From assembly GCA_002163085.1 (NCBI GenBank), contig MAAJ01000013.1, positions 1 to 64,000 on the forward strand: a stretch of 64,000 nt of DNA, written 5' to 3'. The notes beneath the pieces are model-generated. The model was not told the DNA's origin. It did no database searches and saw only the letters and a list, made by a program, of their open reading frames with translations. The stretch's first letter is position 1, and each line of letters starts with the position of its first letter. A program made the position numbers and the translations under genes. Source of the DNA: Methylophaga sp. 42_25_T18 (GTDB taxonomy: Bacteria > Pseudomonadota > Gammaproteobacteria > Nitrosococcales > Methylophagaceae). Shown in pieces: positions 46,341 through 54,389 of the stretch.

Positions 46341-49178
46341 GTGTCTATGTTAGTTTTAATTGCTGATGATTTGAAATCAAACCAAGCTTTATTAGCTGAA
46401 CTTGTAAAAGAGATGGGCCATAAAGTTATTATTGCGAATAATGGCCAACAAGCAGTTGAAGCTGTTGAACAACATCAACCTCACCTCATTCTAATGGATA
46501 TCATCATGCCCGTTATGGATGGTTTACAGGCAATAAAAAAAATCCGAAAGCTGGATAAAGAACATTGGATCCCGATCATCGTGGTTAGTTCGGCAAACAA
46601 GTCCGCTGATGTTGTTAAAGGCATAGAAGCCGGCGCCGATGATTATCTGACTATTCCGATAGTGAGTGAAATTGTGCAAGCCAAAATCAGGGCGATGACT
46701 CGGATTAAACAGCTTTCAGATGATAATCTAGAGCTCACACAAGATAGAGATGCCTATTTAAATAGAGTAATGATTGAGAATGATAGATATCGTCAATTAA
46801 AAACGGCTATAAACGAATCAGCTATCGTTGTTGAGATGGATGTTCGGGGGGATATTACTCACGTTAACGATAAGTTCTGTCAGCTTTCTGGCTACAGTGA
46901 GCAAGAGTTGTTAGGAAAGAACCATCAAATTTTGCATTCTAAAACTCACTCACGAGATGAATTTAAACAACTTTGGACGTGTATCTCCAATGGCAAAATT
47001 TGGCAGGGTGACATTTGTAACAAATCTAAAGAGGGAATGTTGTTTTGGGTAAGAACGACCATCGTCCCTTTTTTCGATAGCAAAACTAAAACGCCCACTA
47101 AATTTTTAGCGATACGCTTTGACCTGTCAGAACAAAAAGAATCAGAGCAAGCATTAAAAACAATGTTTGAACAGTCACCCTTAGGCATTGCTTTAGTTGA
47201 TTCGCTGACAGGTGAGGTTGAGGATGTAAACCAGCAGTTTGCCGAAATTTCAGGTCGAAACATCGATGAAATCATCAACCTTGACTGGATGAATTTACCT
47301 CTTTCTTATAGTAGTGATGATAAACAGGTAAATGAAAATGTTATAGGTGAGGATGTGGTTGCTTATCGAAGAATGCAAAAGCATCTACGTAAACCTAATG
47401 ATGATGAGGTGTGGCTGAATATGACAGTCGCTCCCGTAATGGTTGGTGAAAACGAGCCGCCTAAACATTTATGCATGGTCGAAGATATTACTCAGAGTAA
47501 ACAGAATGAATATGAGTTACAAGAATTAGCCCATTATGACCCATTAACAAAACTGCCTAACCGAACATTATTCTCTAAGCGTTACCAGCAAGCTATTGAG
47601 TATATGAAACATACCGACACCGTGTTGGCAATTTGCTTTATTGATTTAGACCACTTTAAACCTGTTAATGATACCTATGGTCATGATGTCGGTGACAAGC
47701 TGTTAGTTCAAGTCGCAAAACGAGTTAAATCCTGCATTAGGGTCGAAGATACCTTATCACGACAGGGGGGGGATGAATTTGCTCTGATTTTAGGTGGCAT
47801 GGATACGGTACATGAATGTAAACATTTGTTAGAGAGAGTGTTGCACGCTATTGCTCAACCTTATTTGATTCATGACCATACTATTCAAATTAGTGCCTCA
47901 GGCGGTATTAGCATTTATCCTATCGATGATGGCGAGATTGATACAGTATTGAGGCACACTGACCAAGCGATGTATCAGGCTAAACTTGCAGGACGAAATC
48001 GCTATCACATGTTTAATGCCGAGGATGCTAAGAAAAATGTTGATAAACATATACGTTTGCAAGAAGTTAAACAGGCGTTAAAAAGTAACGAGCTAGCACT
48101 TTACTATCAACCAAAGGTGAATATGAAGACAGGTAAGGCCTTTGGTGTAGAAGCACTGATACGGTGGATACATCCTAAAAGAGGGCTTATTCCTCCACTT
48201 GATTTTTTACCTGTTATCAATGACACACCAGTGGAACTTGATGTAGGTGACTGGGTCATAAATGAAGCACTTAATCAAGCTGAAATCTGGAAGAGGCAAG
48301 GGTTAGAAATAGAAATAAGCATTAACATCTCTTGCCGACATTTATTAGCACCGGACTTTGTATTGTATCTGGGCCAAGCACTAAAACAGCATTCTAATAT
48401 TGATCCTCGATATATACAGCTAGAGATATTAGAAAGTAGTGTGTTAAGTGATCTCACCGCCATTGGTGAGGTGATTCAGGCCTGTAAAGAAAAGTTGAGT
48501 ATTCATGTTGCCCTTGATGATTTTGGTACGGGTTATTCTTCTTTAACTCATCTGAGACACCTAGCTGCAGATACGGTCAAAATAGATCAATCCTTTGTTA
48601 GAAATTTACTTCATGATCCAAACGACTACGCGATTATCGATAGCGTTATACGATTATCAGAGGCGTTTGACCGAGAAATAATTGCTGAAGGCGTTGAAAC
48701 TACTGAACATGGTTTGATGCTCATGGTCATGGGCTGCATCGAAGCACAAGGTTATGGAATAGCACGACCTATGCCTGCCTTGGATGTTTATGACTGGTTT
48801 GATGCTTATACACCAAATGAAGAATGGATAAAATGTGGTAAAAATGTGGTTACGGTCAAAGATCAAAAAATTAAAATCATCACGCTGACTACTGAGCAGT
48901 GGATAAATACCATCGAACAAGCAATGCTAAATAATAATAAAGATCATGAGATAACACGTTGCCATTTGGGGGCTTGGCTTAACCGCTTGAGAAACGATCA
49001 AGTATTTAACAAACGTAATATGTCTCAGATAGAACAAATGCACGATGTGCTGTTTTCTCTAGGTGATAATGTCATGAATGAATATCGAGAAAACAACCTT
49101 GAAGCGGCTAAAGGGGAGCTGAGAGATTTGCGTAAAACCTTGAATGGCCTACAAGAGCTGTTAGAAAAGAGTGCATAG
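46341..49178 (+). CDS. REC-PAS-PAS-GGDEF-EAL c-di-GMP enzyme with a CZB-like tail
   Basis: The product is 945 residues. In order: a receiver domain with the phospho-acceptor Asp in LILMDIIMPVMDG (about 50), two PAS domains (about 155-275 and 280-400), a GGDEF domain with an intact GGDEF and I-site RVED, an EAL domain with EALIRW, DDFGTGYSSL and IAEGVET (about 590-830), and a C-terminal helical region (about 850-945). That region resembles a zinc-binding CZB domain (HEITRCHLGAWLNRL, then QMHDVLFSL), but the first His of the HxxW motif is not seen. Both synthesis and hydrolysis of c-di-GMP are possible. GAAGGGAG lies before the ATG. Confidence 0.92.
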   Translation: MSMLVLIADDLKSNQALLAELVKEMGHKVIIANNGQQAVEAVEQHQPHLILMDIIMPVMDGLQAIKKIRKLDKEHWIPIIVVSSANKSADVVKGIEAGADDYLTIPIVSEIVQAKIRAMTRIKQLSDDNLELTQDRDAYLNRVMIENDRYRQLKTAINESAIVVEMDVRGDITHVNDKFCQLSGYSEQELLGKNHQILHSKTHSRDEFKQLWTCISNGKIWQGDICNKSKEGMLFWVRTTIVPFFDSKTKTPTKFLAIRFDLSEQKESEQALKTMFEQSPLGIALVDSLTGEVEDVNQQFAEISGRNIDEIINLDWMNLPLSYSSDDKQVNENVIGEDVVAYRRMQKHLRKPNDDEVWLNMTVAPVMVGENEPPKHLCMVEDITQSKQNEYELQELAHYDPLTKLPNRTLFSKRYQQAIEYMKHTDTVLAICFIDLDHFKPVNDTYGHDVGDKLLVQVAKRVKSCIRVEDTLSRQGGDEFALILGGMDTVHECKHLLERVLHAIAQPYLIHDHTIQISASGGISIYPIDDGEIDTVLRHTDQAMYQAKLAGRNRYHMFNAEDAKKNVDKHIRLQEVKQALKSNELALYYQPKVNMKTGKAFGVEALIRWIHPKRGLIPPLDFLPVINDTPVELDVGDWVINEALNQAEIWKRQGLEIEISINISCRHLLAPDFVLYLGQALKQHSNIDPRYIQLEILESSVLSDLTAIGEVIQACKEKLSIHVALDDFGTGYSSLTHLRHLAADTVKIDQSFVRNLLHDPNDYAIIDSVIRLSEAFDREIIAEGVETTEHGLMLMVMGCIEAQGYGIARPMPALDVYDWFDAYTPNEEWIKCGKNVVTVKDQKIKIITLTTEQWINTIEQAMLNNNKDHEITRCHLGAWLNRLRNDQVFNKRNMSQIEQMHDVLFSLGDNVMNEYRENNLEAAKGELRDLRKTLNGLQELLEKSA

Positions 49179-49208
49179 AGCTATTTAGATATAGGCGAAA
49201 GTATAAAC

Positions 49209-49238
49209 AAAAAAGCCTCTGTAAACAGAGGCTTTTTT
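49209..49238. terminator. Bidirectional rho-independent terminator
   Basis: The stem AAGCCTCTG/CAGAGGCTT with a TAAA loop has six A on one side and six T on the other, so it works on both strands. It ends the GGDEF-EAL gene. On the minus strand it lies 9 bp past the CCA end of the truncated tRNA-Ser copy, where the original tRNA terminator would have stood before island insertion. Confidence 0.88.
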
Positions 49239-49242
49239 GATG

Positions 49243-49304
49243 TATATGGCGGAGAGTCAGGGATTCGAACCCTGGGTAGGGATAAACCTACGCTGGTTTT
49301 CAAG
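49243..49304 (-). repeat. 62-bp direct repeat: 3' half of tRNA-Ser(TGA), attachment site
   Basis: The 62 bp are identical to 50576-50637 and cover the tRNA from the anticodon loop to the encoded CCA plus a few bases beyond. The 5' half is absent, so this is not a functional tRNA. A partial copy of a tRNA 3' end at the far side of a short segment is the classic footprint of tyrosine-recombinase integration. Confidence 0.9.
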
Positions 49305-49426
49305 CCATACAAATAGTTAACAGTACGAAACACTTACAATTGTTGCTCTGTTAATCTCCAAAATCTACATCTATGCGCTCATGGAGTGCCTACATATATG
49401 CACATATCAAGTTAGTTTCACATTGG

Positions 49427-50119
49427 TTAGTAGGGGCTTATACTGCCAACATATGCAAAAGATGTTTTTCCTCTACCAGTTAGTGCGAACAACGAAACAT
49501 TTGCAAGACTAATTACAGATTCCGAACGTCTTTTTAACTTAACAGTTTGCCCGAATCTTGGAATAATTGGCTGTCCATCCAAAAATGCACCTTCTACGAA
49601 CAAGTTGTATGGTTCTCTATCATCGTTATTAATAGCTATCTTCACTGTCATATCTTCTGGGTTAATACCACCGCCAGCCATAAATTCACTGCGTAAATCT
49701 TTATCAAGTGCTGATACCAACTCAAGTTTCATTGCTAAATATATATCTATATTTTCTTTGTTCTTACTTAGCTGAGCAGATATGCCACCTTTATAATCTT
49801 GATTTAAATTACCATCATCGGCAACGTTCAATAACGGTAGTTCAAATATACCGTAATAAAATGAATTTGAACCTTCTTTAAGACACTGTATCTTTTCAAG
49901 ATTGATAAAGAATGGCGAAATTACGCGTGTAAGCTTTTCCTTTTTTTCGCCACAAGATTTACTGGATGGCATTCCTAGTTTTATTGCGGCGGCGGTCATT
50001 GATTTTTTACTTGATACGGTATCAACAATATCTGTAACATATAATGTGGATGTTATTTCTTGCCTGCAACCCACTAACGTTAATAAAGCAATGAGTACCA
50101 CTATTATAGGTTTATTCAT
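49427..50119 (-). CDS. Island-borne lipoprotein, unknown function
   Basis: The product is 230 residues with a lipoprotein signal: VVLIALLTLVGC, the Cys being lipid-modified. Three more cysteines follow at the N-terminal side (SSKSCGEKK, KIQCLKEG). The mature part (YYGIFELPLLNVADDGNL, then VEGAFLDGQPIIPRFGQ) has a mixed beta character that I do not recognise. It starts 6 bp after the smaller lipoprotein gene, so both form one transcript. Its presence on a tRNA-linked island suggests transfer. Small lipoproteins on islands are often immunity or surface-exclusion factors, which is only inference here. Confidence 0.68.
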   Translation of the reverse strand: MNKPIIVVLIALLTLVGCRQEITSTLYVTDIVDTVSSKKSMTAAAIKLGMPSSKSCGEKKEKLTRVISPFFINLEKIQCLKEGSNSFYYGIFELPLLNVADDGNLNQDYKGGISAQLSKNKENIDIYLAMKLELVSALDKDLRSEFMAGGGINPEDMTVKIAINNDDREPYNLFVEGAFLDGQPIIPRFGQTVKLKRRSESVISLANVSLFALTGRGKTSFAYVGSISPY

Positions 50120-50125
50120 CTTAAA

Positions 50126-50446
50126 TTATCTATTCCTGTTGTCTTTGAGTTCTTTTACCATAGCAAATAAATCATCAGCCGTTTTGCCATCTAAGTTAGC
50201 AAGTATTGCAGCTTGAACTTCCTCTTCTGACTTATCACCACCCATACTTGCTAATGCACCCGACATATAAATCCCAAATAGTGCTTCCTTAAACTCTTCT
50301 TTCTTTTCCTCGGTCAATTTTTCCTTGATCGCTTGTATTGACTTCTTCATGGCTTCATCTGAAGATGCATCAATTTTTGGATCACCGCAGGCTGTAAGCA
50401 ATAAAGCGACCAAGATTAAAGATGCGATTTTGAAGGTGTATTTCAT
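50126..50446 (-). CDS. DUF6694-like small lipoprotein, island-borne
   Basis: The product is 106 residues from ATG at 50446-50444; a TTG at 50461 adds five residues but lacks support. A lipobox (LVALLLTAC) is followed by GDPKIDASSDEAMKKSIQAI, which matches the DUF6694 family as I remember it, and then a charged helical part (KLTEEKKEEFKEALFGIY). Function is unknown. It is first of two lipoprotein genes in the tRNA-Ser island, 6 bp before the second. Confidence 0.72.
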   Translation of the reverse strand: MKYTFKIASLILVALLLTACGDPKIDASSDEAMKKSIQAIKEKLTEEKKEEFKEALFGIYMSGALASMGGDKSEEEVQAAILANLDGKTADDLFAMVKELKDNRNR

Positions 50447-50508
50447 TTTCAATTTATCCAATTGATGGGTGGTTTATCAGGAAAGTTGCACATATGGAAT
50501 CGCGGTAC

Positions 50509-50549
50509 AAAAAAGGGGATGAAAAGTACGCTAAGTACAATTCGTCCCC
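50509..50549 (-). terminator. Rho-independent terminator after tRNA-Ser(TGA), inside the island
   Basis: On the minus strand GGGGACGAA pairs with TTCATCCCC (one G-T pair), with a smaller GTAC/GTAC hairpin inside, followed by six T. It lies about 30 bp past the tRNA CCA. It differs from the terminator at 49209-49238 and appears to be island-derived. Confidence 0.78.
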
Positions 50550-50575
50550 ACTTGTGCATCTGGCTGAAACGCATA

Positions 50576-50637
50576 TATATGGCGGAGAGTCAGGGATTCG
50601 AACCCTGGGTAGGGATAAACCTACGCTGGTTTTCAAG
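50576..50637 (-). repeat. 62-bp direct repeat, right attachment site inside intact tRNA-Ser
   Basis: This copy is identical to 49243-49304. It is the 3' portion of the complete tRNA-Ser(TGA), ending two bases before the anticodon TGA on the tRNA 5' side. The identity over all 62 bp points to fairly recent integration or to ongoing conversion. Confidence 0.9.
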
Positions 50638-50669
50638 ACCAGTACATTCGGCCGCTCTGTCAACTCTCC
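50580..50669 (-). tRNA. tRNA-Ser(TGA)
   Basis: This is a 90-nt class II tRNA: acceptor GGAGAGT pairs with ACTCTCC, the anticodon loop is CTTGAAA (anticodon TGA), it has a long variable arm, T-loop GTTCGAATC and encoded CCA. It is the intact copy at the right end of the 1.3-kb island and reads UCA, UCG and UCU with U34 modification. Confidence 0.97.
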
Positions 50670-50745
50670 AAGACGCGAAATAATACTCGGATCGCCTCTA
50701 CAAAACAACAAAAATTTGAAATTTATTCGTTGCGTGAATCAGGGC

Positions 50746-50773
50746 TTGCACTTCTGAACTTATTAGGTAGGAT
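50746..50773 (+). promoter_or_regulatory. Probable sigma-70 promoter of yccA
   Basis: TTGCAC (50746-50751) and TAGGAT (50768-50773) are 16 bp apart, 53 bp upstream of the yccA start. A plain housekeeping promoter. Confidence 0.55.
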
Positions 50774-50826
50774 CGTGTCTGTTAATTATGATAACAACTC
50801 ATCAATCTAATACTGGAGATTTTCTG

Positions 50827-51495
50827 ATGAATTATGATGCACAATCGACTGTTGTTCGTTCGCAAGAGTCTGTACTGACCTCTAATAAATTATTGCGTAA
50901 TACCTATAGCTTATTAGGTATGACTTTATTGTTTAGTGCCTTAACTGCCGGTTTATCAATGGCGATGAACTTCCCGCACTTAGGTCTATTTACATTAGTA
51001 GGCTACTTTGGTTTGTTATTTTTAACATCTAAACTACGTAACAGTGTTTGGGGCTTGGTATCTGTCTTTGCTTTAACCGGGTTCATGGGGCTGACACTGG
51101 GTCCGATTCTTAATGCTTACCTCAGCATGCCTAACGGCAGTGAGATGGTGATGCAGGCCTTAGGCGGCACTGGCATTATCTTTTTTGCTTTGTCTGCATA
51201 TGCGATTAAGAGTGAAAAAGACTTTAGCTTTATGGGCGGCTTCCTGTTTGTCGGCATTTTGGTTGCATTCCTTGCTGGTCTAGGCGCTTTCTTCTTTTCA
51301 ATGCCAGGTTTGTCATTAGCGGTATCAGCAATGTTTGTATTGTTAATGTCGGGTTTGATTTTGTATCAAACAAGCCAAATCATCCATGGTGGTGAAACAA
51401 ACTACATCATGGCGACAGTGACCTTATATATCAGCATTTATAACTTGTTCCTTAGCTTGTTACACTTGATTGGCGCCTTTTCTGGCGATGATTAA
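50827..51495 (+). CDS. yccA: Bax inhibitor-1 family protein YccA
   Basis: The product is 222 residues when started at ATG 50827, which has CTGGAG about 9 bp upstream; an earlier ATG at 50788 adds 13 residues but has no ribosome site. Seven membrane spans, with RNTYSLLGMTLLFSALTAGL at the first, and a C-terminal end HGGETNYIMATVTLYISIYN that matches YccA closely. It is an inner-membrane substrate and modulator of the FtsH protease. It has its own promoter and terminator. Confidence 0.94.
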   Translation: MNYDAQSTVVRSQESVLTSNKLLRNTYSLLGMTLLFSALTAGLSMAMNFPHLGLFTLVGYFGLLFLTSKLRNSVWGLVSVFALTGFMGLTLGPILNAYLSMPNGSEMVMQALGGTGIIFFALSAYAIKSEKDFSFMGGFLFVGILVAFLAGLGAFFFSMPGLSLAVSAMFVLLMSGLILYQTSQIIHGGETNYIMATVTLYISIYNLFLSLLHLIGAFSGDD

Positions 51496-51526
51496 GTAAT
51501 AAATCGCTTACTACTAGTCTACTTAC

Positions 51527-51558
51527 AAGCCTCGTTAGTTCGGGGTTTGTTTGTTTTT
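51527..51558 (+). terminator. Rho-independent terminator of yccA
   Basis: Stem AAGCCTCG pairs with CGGGGTTT (two G-T pairs) across a TTAGTT loop, followed by GTTTGTTTTT. It lies 32 bp after the yccA stop and abuts the moaA promoter. Confidence 0.72.
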
Positions 51559-51562
51559 GGGC

Positions 51563-51568
51563 TATAAT
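51563..51568 (+). promoter_or_regulatory. -10 box directly in front of moaA
   Basis: A perfect TATAAT ends 9 bp before the moaA ATG at 51578. Transcripts starting the usual 6-8 bp after it would have a leader of only 1-3 bases. No convincing -35 hexamer is visible at 16-18 bp. Confidence 0.45.
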
Positions 51569-51577
51569 AAACAAGTT

Positions 51578-52588
51578 ATGACACCTACTACTCAACCACA
51601 ATTGATAGATCGTTTCGGCCGACAAGTGACGTATGTACGCATGTCTATTACCGATCGTTGTGATTTCCGTTGCGTTTATTGCATGGATGAAGAGATGACC
51701 TTCATGCCGCGCGAACAGCTATTAACCTTAGAAGAAATAGCTTATTTATTACGTGCATTTTGTGAGTTAGGTGTTGAGAAGGTTCGGATTACAGGTGGTG
51801 AGCCATTAGTTCGACGCAATGTTGATTGGTTATTTCAGCATATAGGTGACTTAAAACAGACGACAGCATTGAAAGAGTTAAATGTCACTACCAATGGCTC
51901 GCAATTGACTAAGTATTCCGATGCTATGGTTGCTGCTGGTGTCGATCGGGTAAATATTAGTCTCGATTCTTTAAAGGCTGATCGATTTCGTGATTTAACA
52001 CGTACGGGTGATTTAGCGACTGTACTTGCGGGTATTGAGGCGGCTAAAAAAGCAGGTTTTAAACGTTTAAAATTAAACGCGGTCATTATGAAGGGACGCA
52101 ATGACGATGAGATTATCGATTTAGCTCAGTTTGCTCTCGATAATGAAATGGATATTTCATATATAGAAGAAATGCCATTAGGTCATGTGAGCCACGAACG
52201 TAAGGAAAGTTTTTATTCCAGCGATGACGTGTTAGCGGAGTTGAATAAGGTCTTTGATTTACAGCCGAGTATTAGTAAAACAGGTGGCCCGTCTCGTTAT
52301 TATCAAGTAGCAAACAGTAAAAATAAAATTGGTTTTATCTCACCACATAGCCATAATTTTTGTGATACTTGTAATCGTGTTCGCGTTACCACGGAAGGGC
52401 GGTTGTTATTGTGCCTAGGCCAAGAGCACTCGGTTGATTTACGTGCTGTAATACGTAGTCATCCTGGTGATATTGACCGCCTTAAACAGGCGATTATTGA
52501 CTCAATGGTAATTAAACCTAAAGGTCATGATTTTGATCTGAATGTTCAACCCGTCTTGTTTAGGCATATGAGTGTAACCGGTGGCTAA
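51578..52588 (+). CDS. moaA: GTP 3',8-cyclase MoaA
   Basis: The product is 336 residues from ATG 51578; a TTG at 51551 lies in the terminator T-run and is unlikely. The radical SAM cluster is CDFRCVYC, the second C-terminal 4Fe-4S cluster binds via FCDTCNRVRVTTEG and LLCLGQE, and the chain ends in the catalytic Gly-Gly. It makes 3',8-cyclo-GTP, the first step of molybdenum cofactor synthesis. It overlaps fdhD by 8 bp, so Moco and formate dehydrogenase maturation are coupled. Confidence 0.96.
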   Translation: MTPTTQPQLIDRFGRQVTYVRMSITDRCDFRCVYCMDEEMTFMPREQLLTLEEIAYLLRAFCELGVEKVRITGGEPLVRRNVDWLFQHIGDLKQTTALKELNVTTNGSQLTKYSDAMVAAGVDRVNISLDSLKADRFRDLTRTGDLATVLAGIEAAKKAGFKRLKLNAVIMKGRNDDEIIDLAQFALDNEMDISYIEEMPLGHVSHERKESFYSSDDVLAELNKVFDLQPSISKTGGPSRYYQVANSKNKIGFISPHSHNFCDTCNRVRVTTEGRLLLCLGQEHSVDLRAVIRSHPGDIDRLKQAIIDSMVIKPKGHDFDLNVQPVLFRHMSVTGG

Positions 52589-53387
52589 TTATCGCCCGGA
52601 GATGACCGATGCTGGTATTCACAGCTTACATGAAACAACGGTTTTAGATGAACACGGCGAAGTTCGAGAGATCTCTTTAACGGGCGAAAGACCGCTTACT
52701 ATTTATCTCGATAAACGTGAAATCGTGACCTTGATGACCTTAGGTTCGTATCCTGAGCTATTAACCTTAGGCTATTTACGCAACCAGAACTTAGTTGATC
52801 ACATAGAAGATGTGGTATCAATTCAAGTGGATTGGGATGTTGAATCCGTTGTGGTCACTACGCGACGGGCTAAAGAAAATCTGGACCAATTATTAAGCAA
52901 AAAGATCGTCACCAGCGGTTGCGGGCAAGGCACGATGTTTGGTCATGTGATGGATTCATTAAGTGAACTGTCGCTGCAGTGTCCATCATTTTCTGCTGAC
53001 TCTATCTATCAAGTGTTAAATGCCCTATCTGAATACAATGAAATGTATAAAAAGGCTGGCGCCGTACATGGTTGTGCCTTATGTACTGGTGAAGACATTG
53101 ATATATTTGTCGAGGATGTGGGGCGGCATAATGCTGTGGATGCCATCTCGGGTTGGATGTGGTTGAACGGGGTGACTGGTGACAACAAAGTCTTTTATAC
53201 AACTGGCAGACTAACATCTGAAATGGTAATTAAAGTGGCGCAGATGCAAGTGCCCTTATTATTATCACGTTCAGGAGTAACAGAAATGGGCCTGCGATTA
53301 GCCCGACAGGTTGGCATAGGCATGGTGGCTCGAGCTAAAGGCCGCCACTTTTTGGTATACAGTGGTCAGCAAGAGTTCACTGCATAA
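52581..53387 (+). CDS. fdhD: FdhD-family formate dehydrogenase sulfurtransferase
   Basis: The product is 268 residues from GTG at 52581. Family regions: LTGERPLTIYLDKREIVTLM, SGCGQGTMFG (the Cys loop), CALCTGEDIDIFVEDVGRHN and TTGRLTSEMVIKVA. FdhD moves sulfur from IscS to the Mo-bis-MGD cofactor of formate dehydrogenase. The loop holds one Cys (CGQG) where many members have CxxC. It overlaps moaA. No formate dehydrogenase gene is in this window. Confidence 0.92.
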   Translation: MANYRPEMTDAGIHSLHETTVLDEHGEVREISLTGERPLTIYLDKREIVTLMTLGSYPELLTLGYLRNQNLVDHIEDVVSIQVDWDVESVVVTTRRAKENLDQLLSKKIVTSGCGQGTMFGHVMDSLSELSLQCPSFSADSIYQVLNALSEYNEMYKKAGAVHGCALCTGEDIDIFVEDVGRHNAVDAISGWMWLNGVTGDNKVFYTTGRLTSEMVIKVAQMQVPLLLSRSGVTEMGLRLARQVGIGMVARAKGRHFLVYSGQQEFTA

Positions 53388-53411
53388 CATCATCTCTTAG
53401 CTAGGGTTTAT

Positions 53412-54389
53412 ATGTTTAAGGCATTAGTTCTACAACAAGACGATCATCAAACCGTAGCTCAACTACAACAAATAGATGAGGCGAGCCTGCCAAATGAAAA
53501 TATTGAAGTTGCTGTTGAATATTCATCGTTGAATTACAAAGATGGTCTGGCGATTACTGGCAAGGGAAGAGTTGTACGATCTTTTCCAATGGTGCCTGGT
53601 ATTGATTTCTCTGGCACCGTTACTGTCTCTAGCGACAAGCGATTTAAAACAGGTGATAAGGTCGTATTAACTGGCCATGGTGTGGGGGAAAAACACTGGG
53701 GCGGCATGGCTGAAAAAGCCAAAGTGAGTGCTGATTGGTTAGTTCCGCTTGTTGACGGTTTAGATACTAAACAGGCGATGAAAATAGGCACGGCAGGTTT
53801 AACTTCGATGTTATCGATAATGGCTCTAGAAGAGGCGGGGTTAAAGCCGGAGCAAGGTGAAGTATTAGTCACTGGTGCTAGTGGCGGGGTCGGTAGTGTT
53901 GCCATTACTTTATTACATGCATTGGGTTATGACGTTGTTGCGCTGACAGGACGAATAGAAAACAGTCGATCATTGGAAACTTTAGGTGCAAGTAGAGTGA
54001 TCTCACGTGATGAGATGTTGTTAGACAACAAACCCTTAGATAAACAGTTATGGGCAGGGGTGATCGATACCGTAGGCAGTCACATTCTGGCTAAGGCTTT
54101 AAGTCAAACACAATATGGTGGTGCTATTGCAGCCTGTGGCATGGCGGCTGGTATTGACCTACCAACAACGGTGATGCCTTTTATTTTACGTGGGGTGACG
54201 CTAGTCGGCATAGACTCCGTATATTGTCCTTATGCTCGTCGCATACAAGCATGGCAGCGTCTCGCTAAACTATTGCCAGAGTCATTTTTTGAACAAGCCT
54301 GTGAGCAGATCACCCTTGATCAAGTTCCCGATTATGCAGAAAAGATTCTACAAGGCCAAGTTAAAGGCCGCTTAGTTATCAATATCTGA
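53412..54389 (+). CDS. AcuI/YhdH-type acrylyl-CoA reductase (quinone oxidoreductase family)
   Basis: The product is 325 residues, a zinc-free medium-chain dehydrogenase: YSSLNYKDGLAITGKGRVV, VPGIDFSGTV, ATLITGASGGVGSVAI-like VTGASGGVGSVAITLL (NADPH loop), and VTLVGIDSVYCPYARRIQAW. Relatives reduce acryloyl-CoA to propionyl-CoA with NADPH, protecting against that electrophile. A ribosome site TAGGGT precedes the ATG. The final 18 bp overlap the convergent DUF3106 gene. Confidence 0.87.
   Translation: MFKALVLQQDDHQTVAQLQQIDEASLPNENIEVAVEYSSLNYKDGLAITGKGRVVRSFPMVPGIDFSGTVTVSSDKRFKTGDKVVLTGHGVGEKHWGGMAEKAKVSADWLVPLVDGLDTKQAMKIGTAGLTSMLSIMALEEAGLKPEQGEVLVTGASGGVGSVAITLLHALGYDVVALTGRIENSRSLETLGASRVISRDEMLLDNKPLDKQLWAGVIDTVGSHILAKALSQTQYGGAIAACGMAAGIDLPTTVMPFILRGVTLVGIDSVYCPYARRIQAWQRLAKLLPESFFEQACEQITLDQVPDYAEKILQGQVKGRLVINI

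Larger units (their letters stand above)
49243..50637. mobile_element. 1.3-kb island integrated at tRNA-Ser(TGA), no integrase
   Basis: Direct repeats of 62 bp (49243-49304 and 50576-50637) bound a segment of 1,333 bp per unit. The intact tRNA is at the right end and the truncated copy at the left. The interior holds two lipoprotein genes on the minus strand and one terminator, and no integrase, transposase or excisionase. The original tRNA terminator is now behind the truncated copy and the island brings its own at 50509-50549. It may be a deletion remnant of a larger island, or a small non-autonomous element moved in trans. Confidence 0.85.

Noticed and set aside
49247..49304. A second tRNA-Ser gene at the left island end
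   Set aside because: Only the 3' half is present, so it cannot fold as a tRNA; called as an attachment repeat.
50454..50757. Open frames across the tRNA-Ser(TGA) region
   Set aside because: They run through the tRNA and its terminator and lack ribosome sites.
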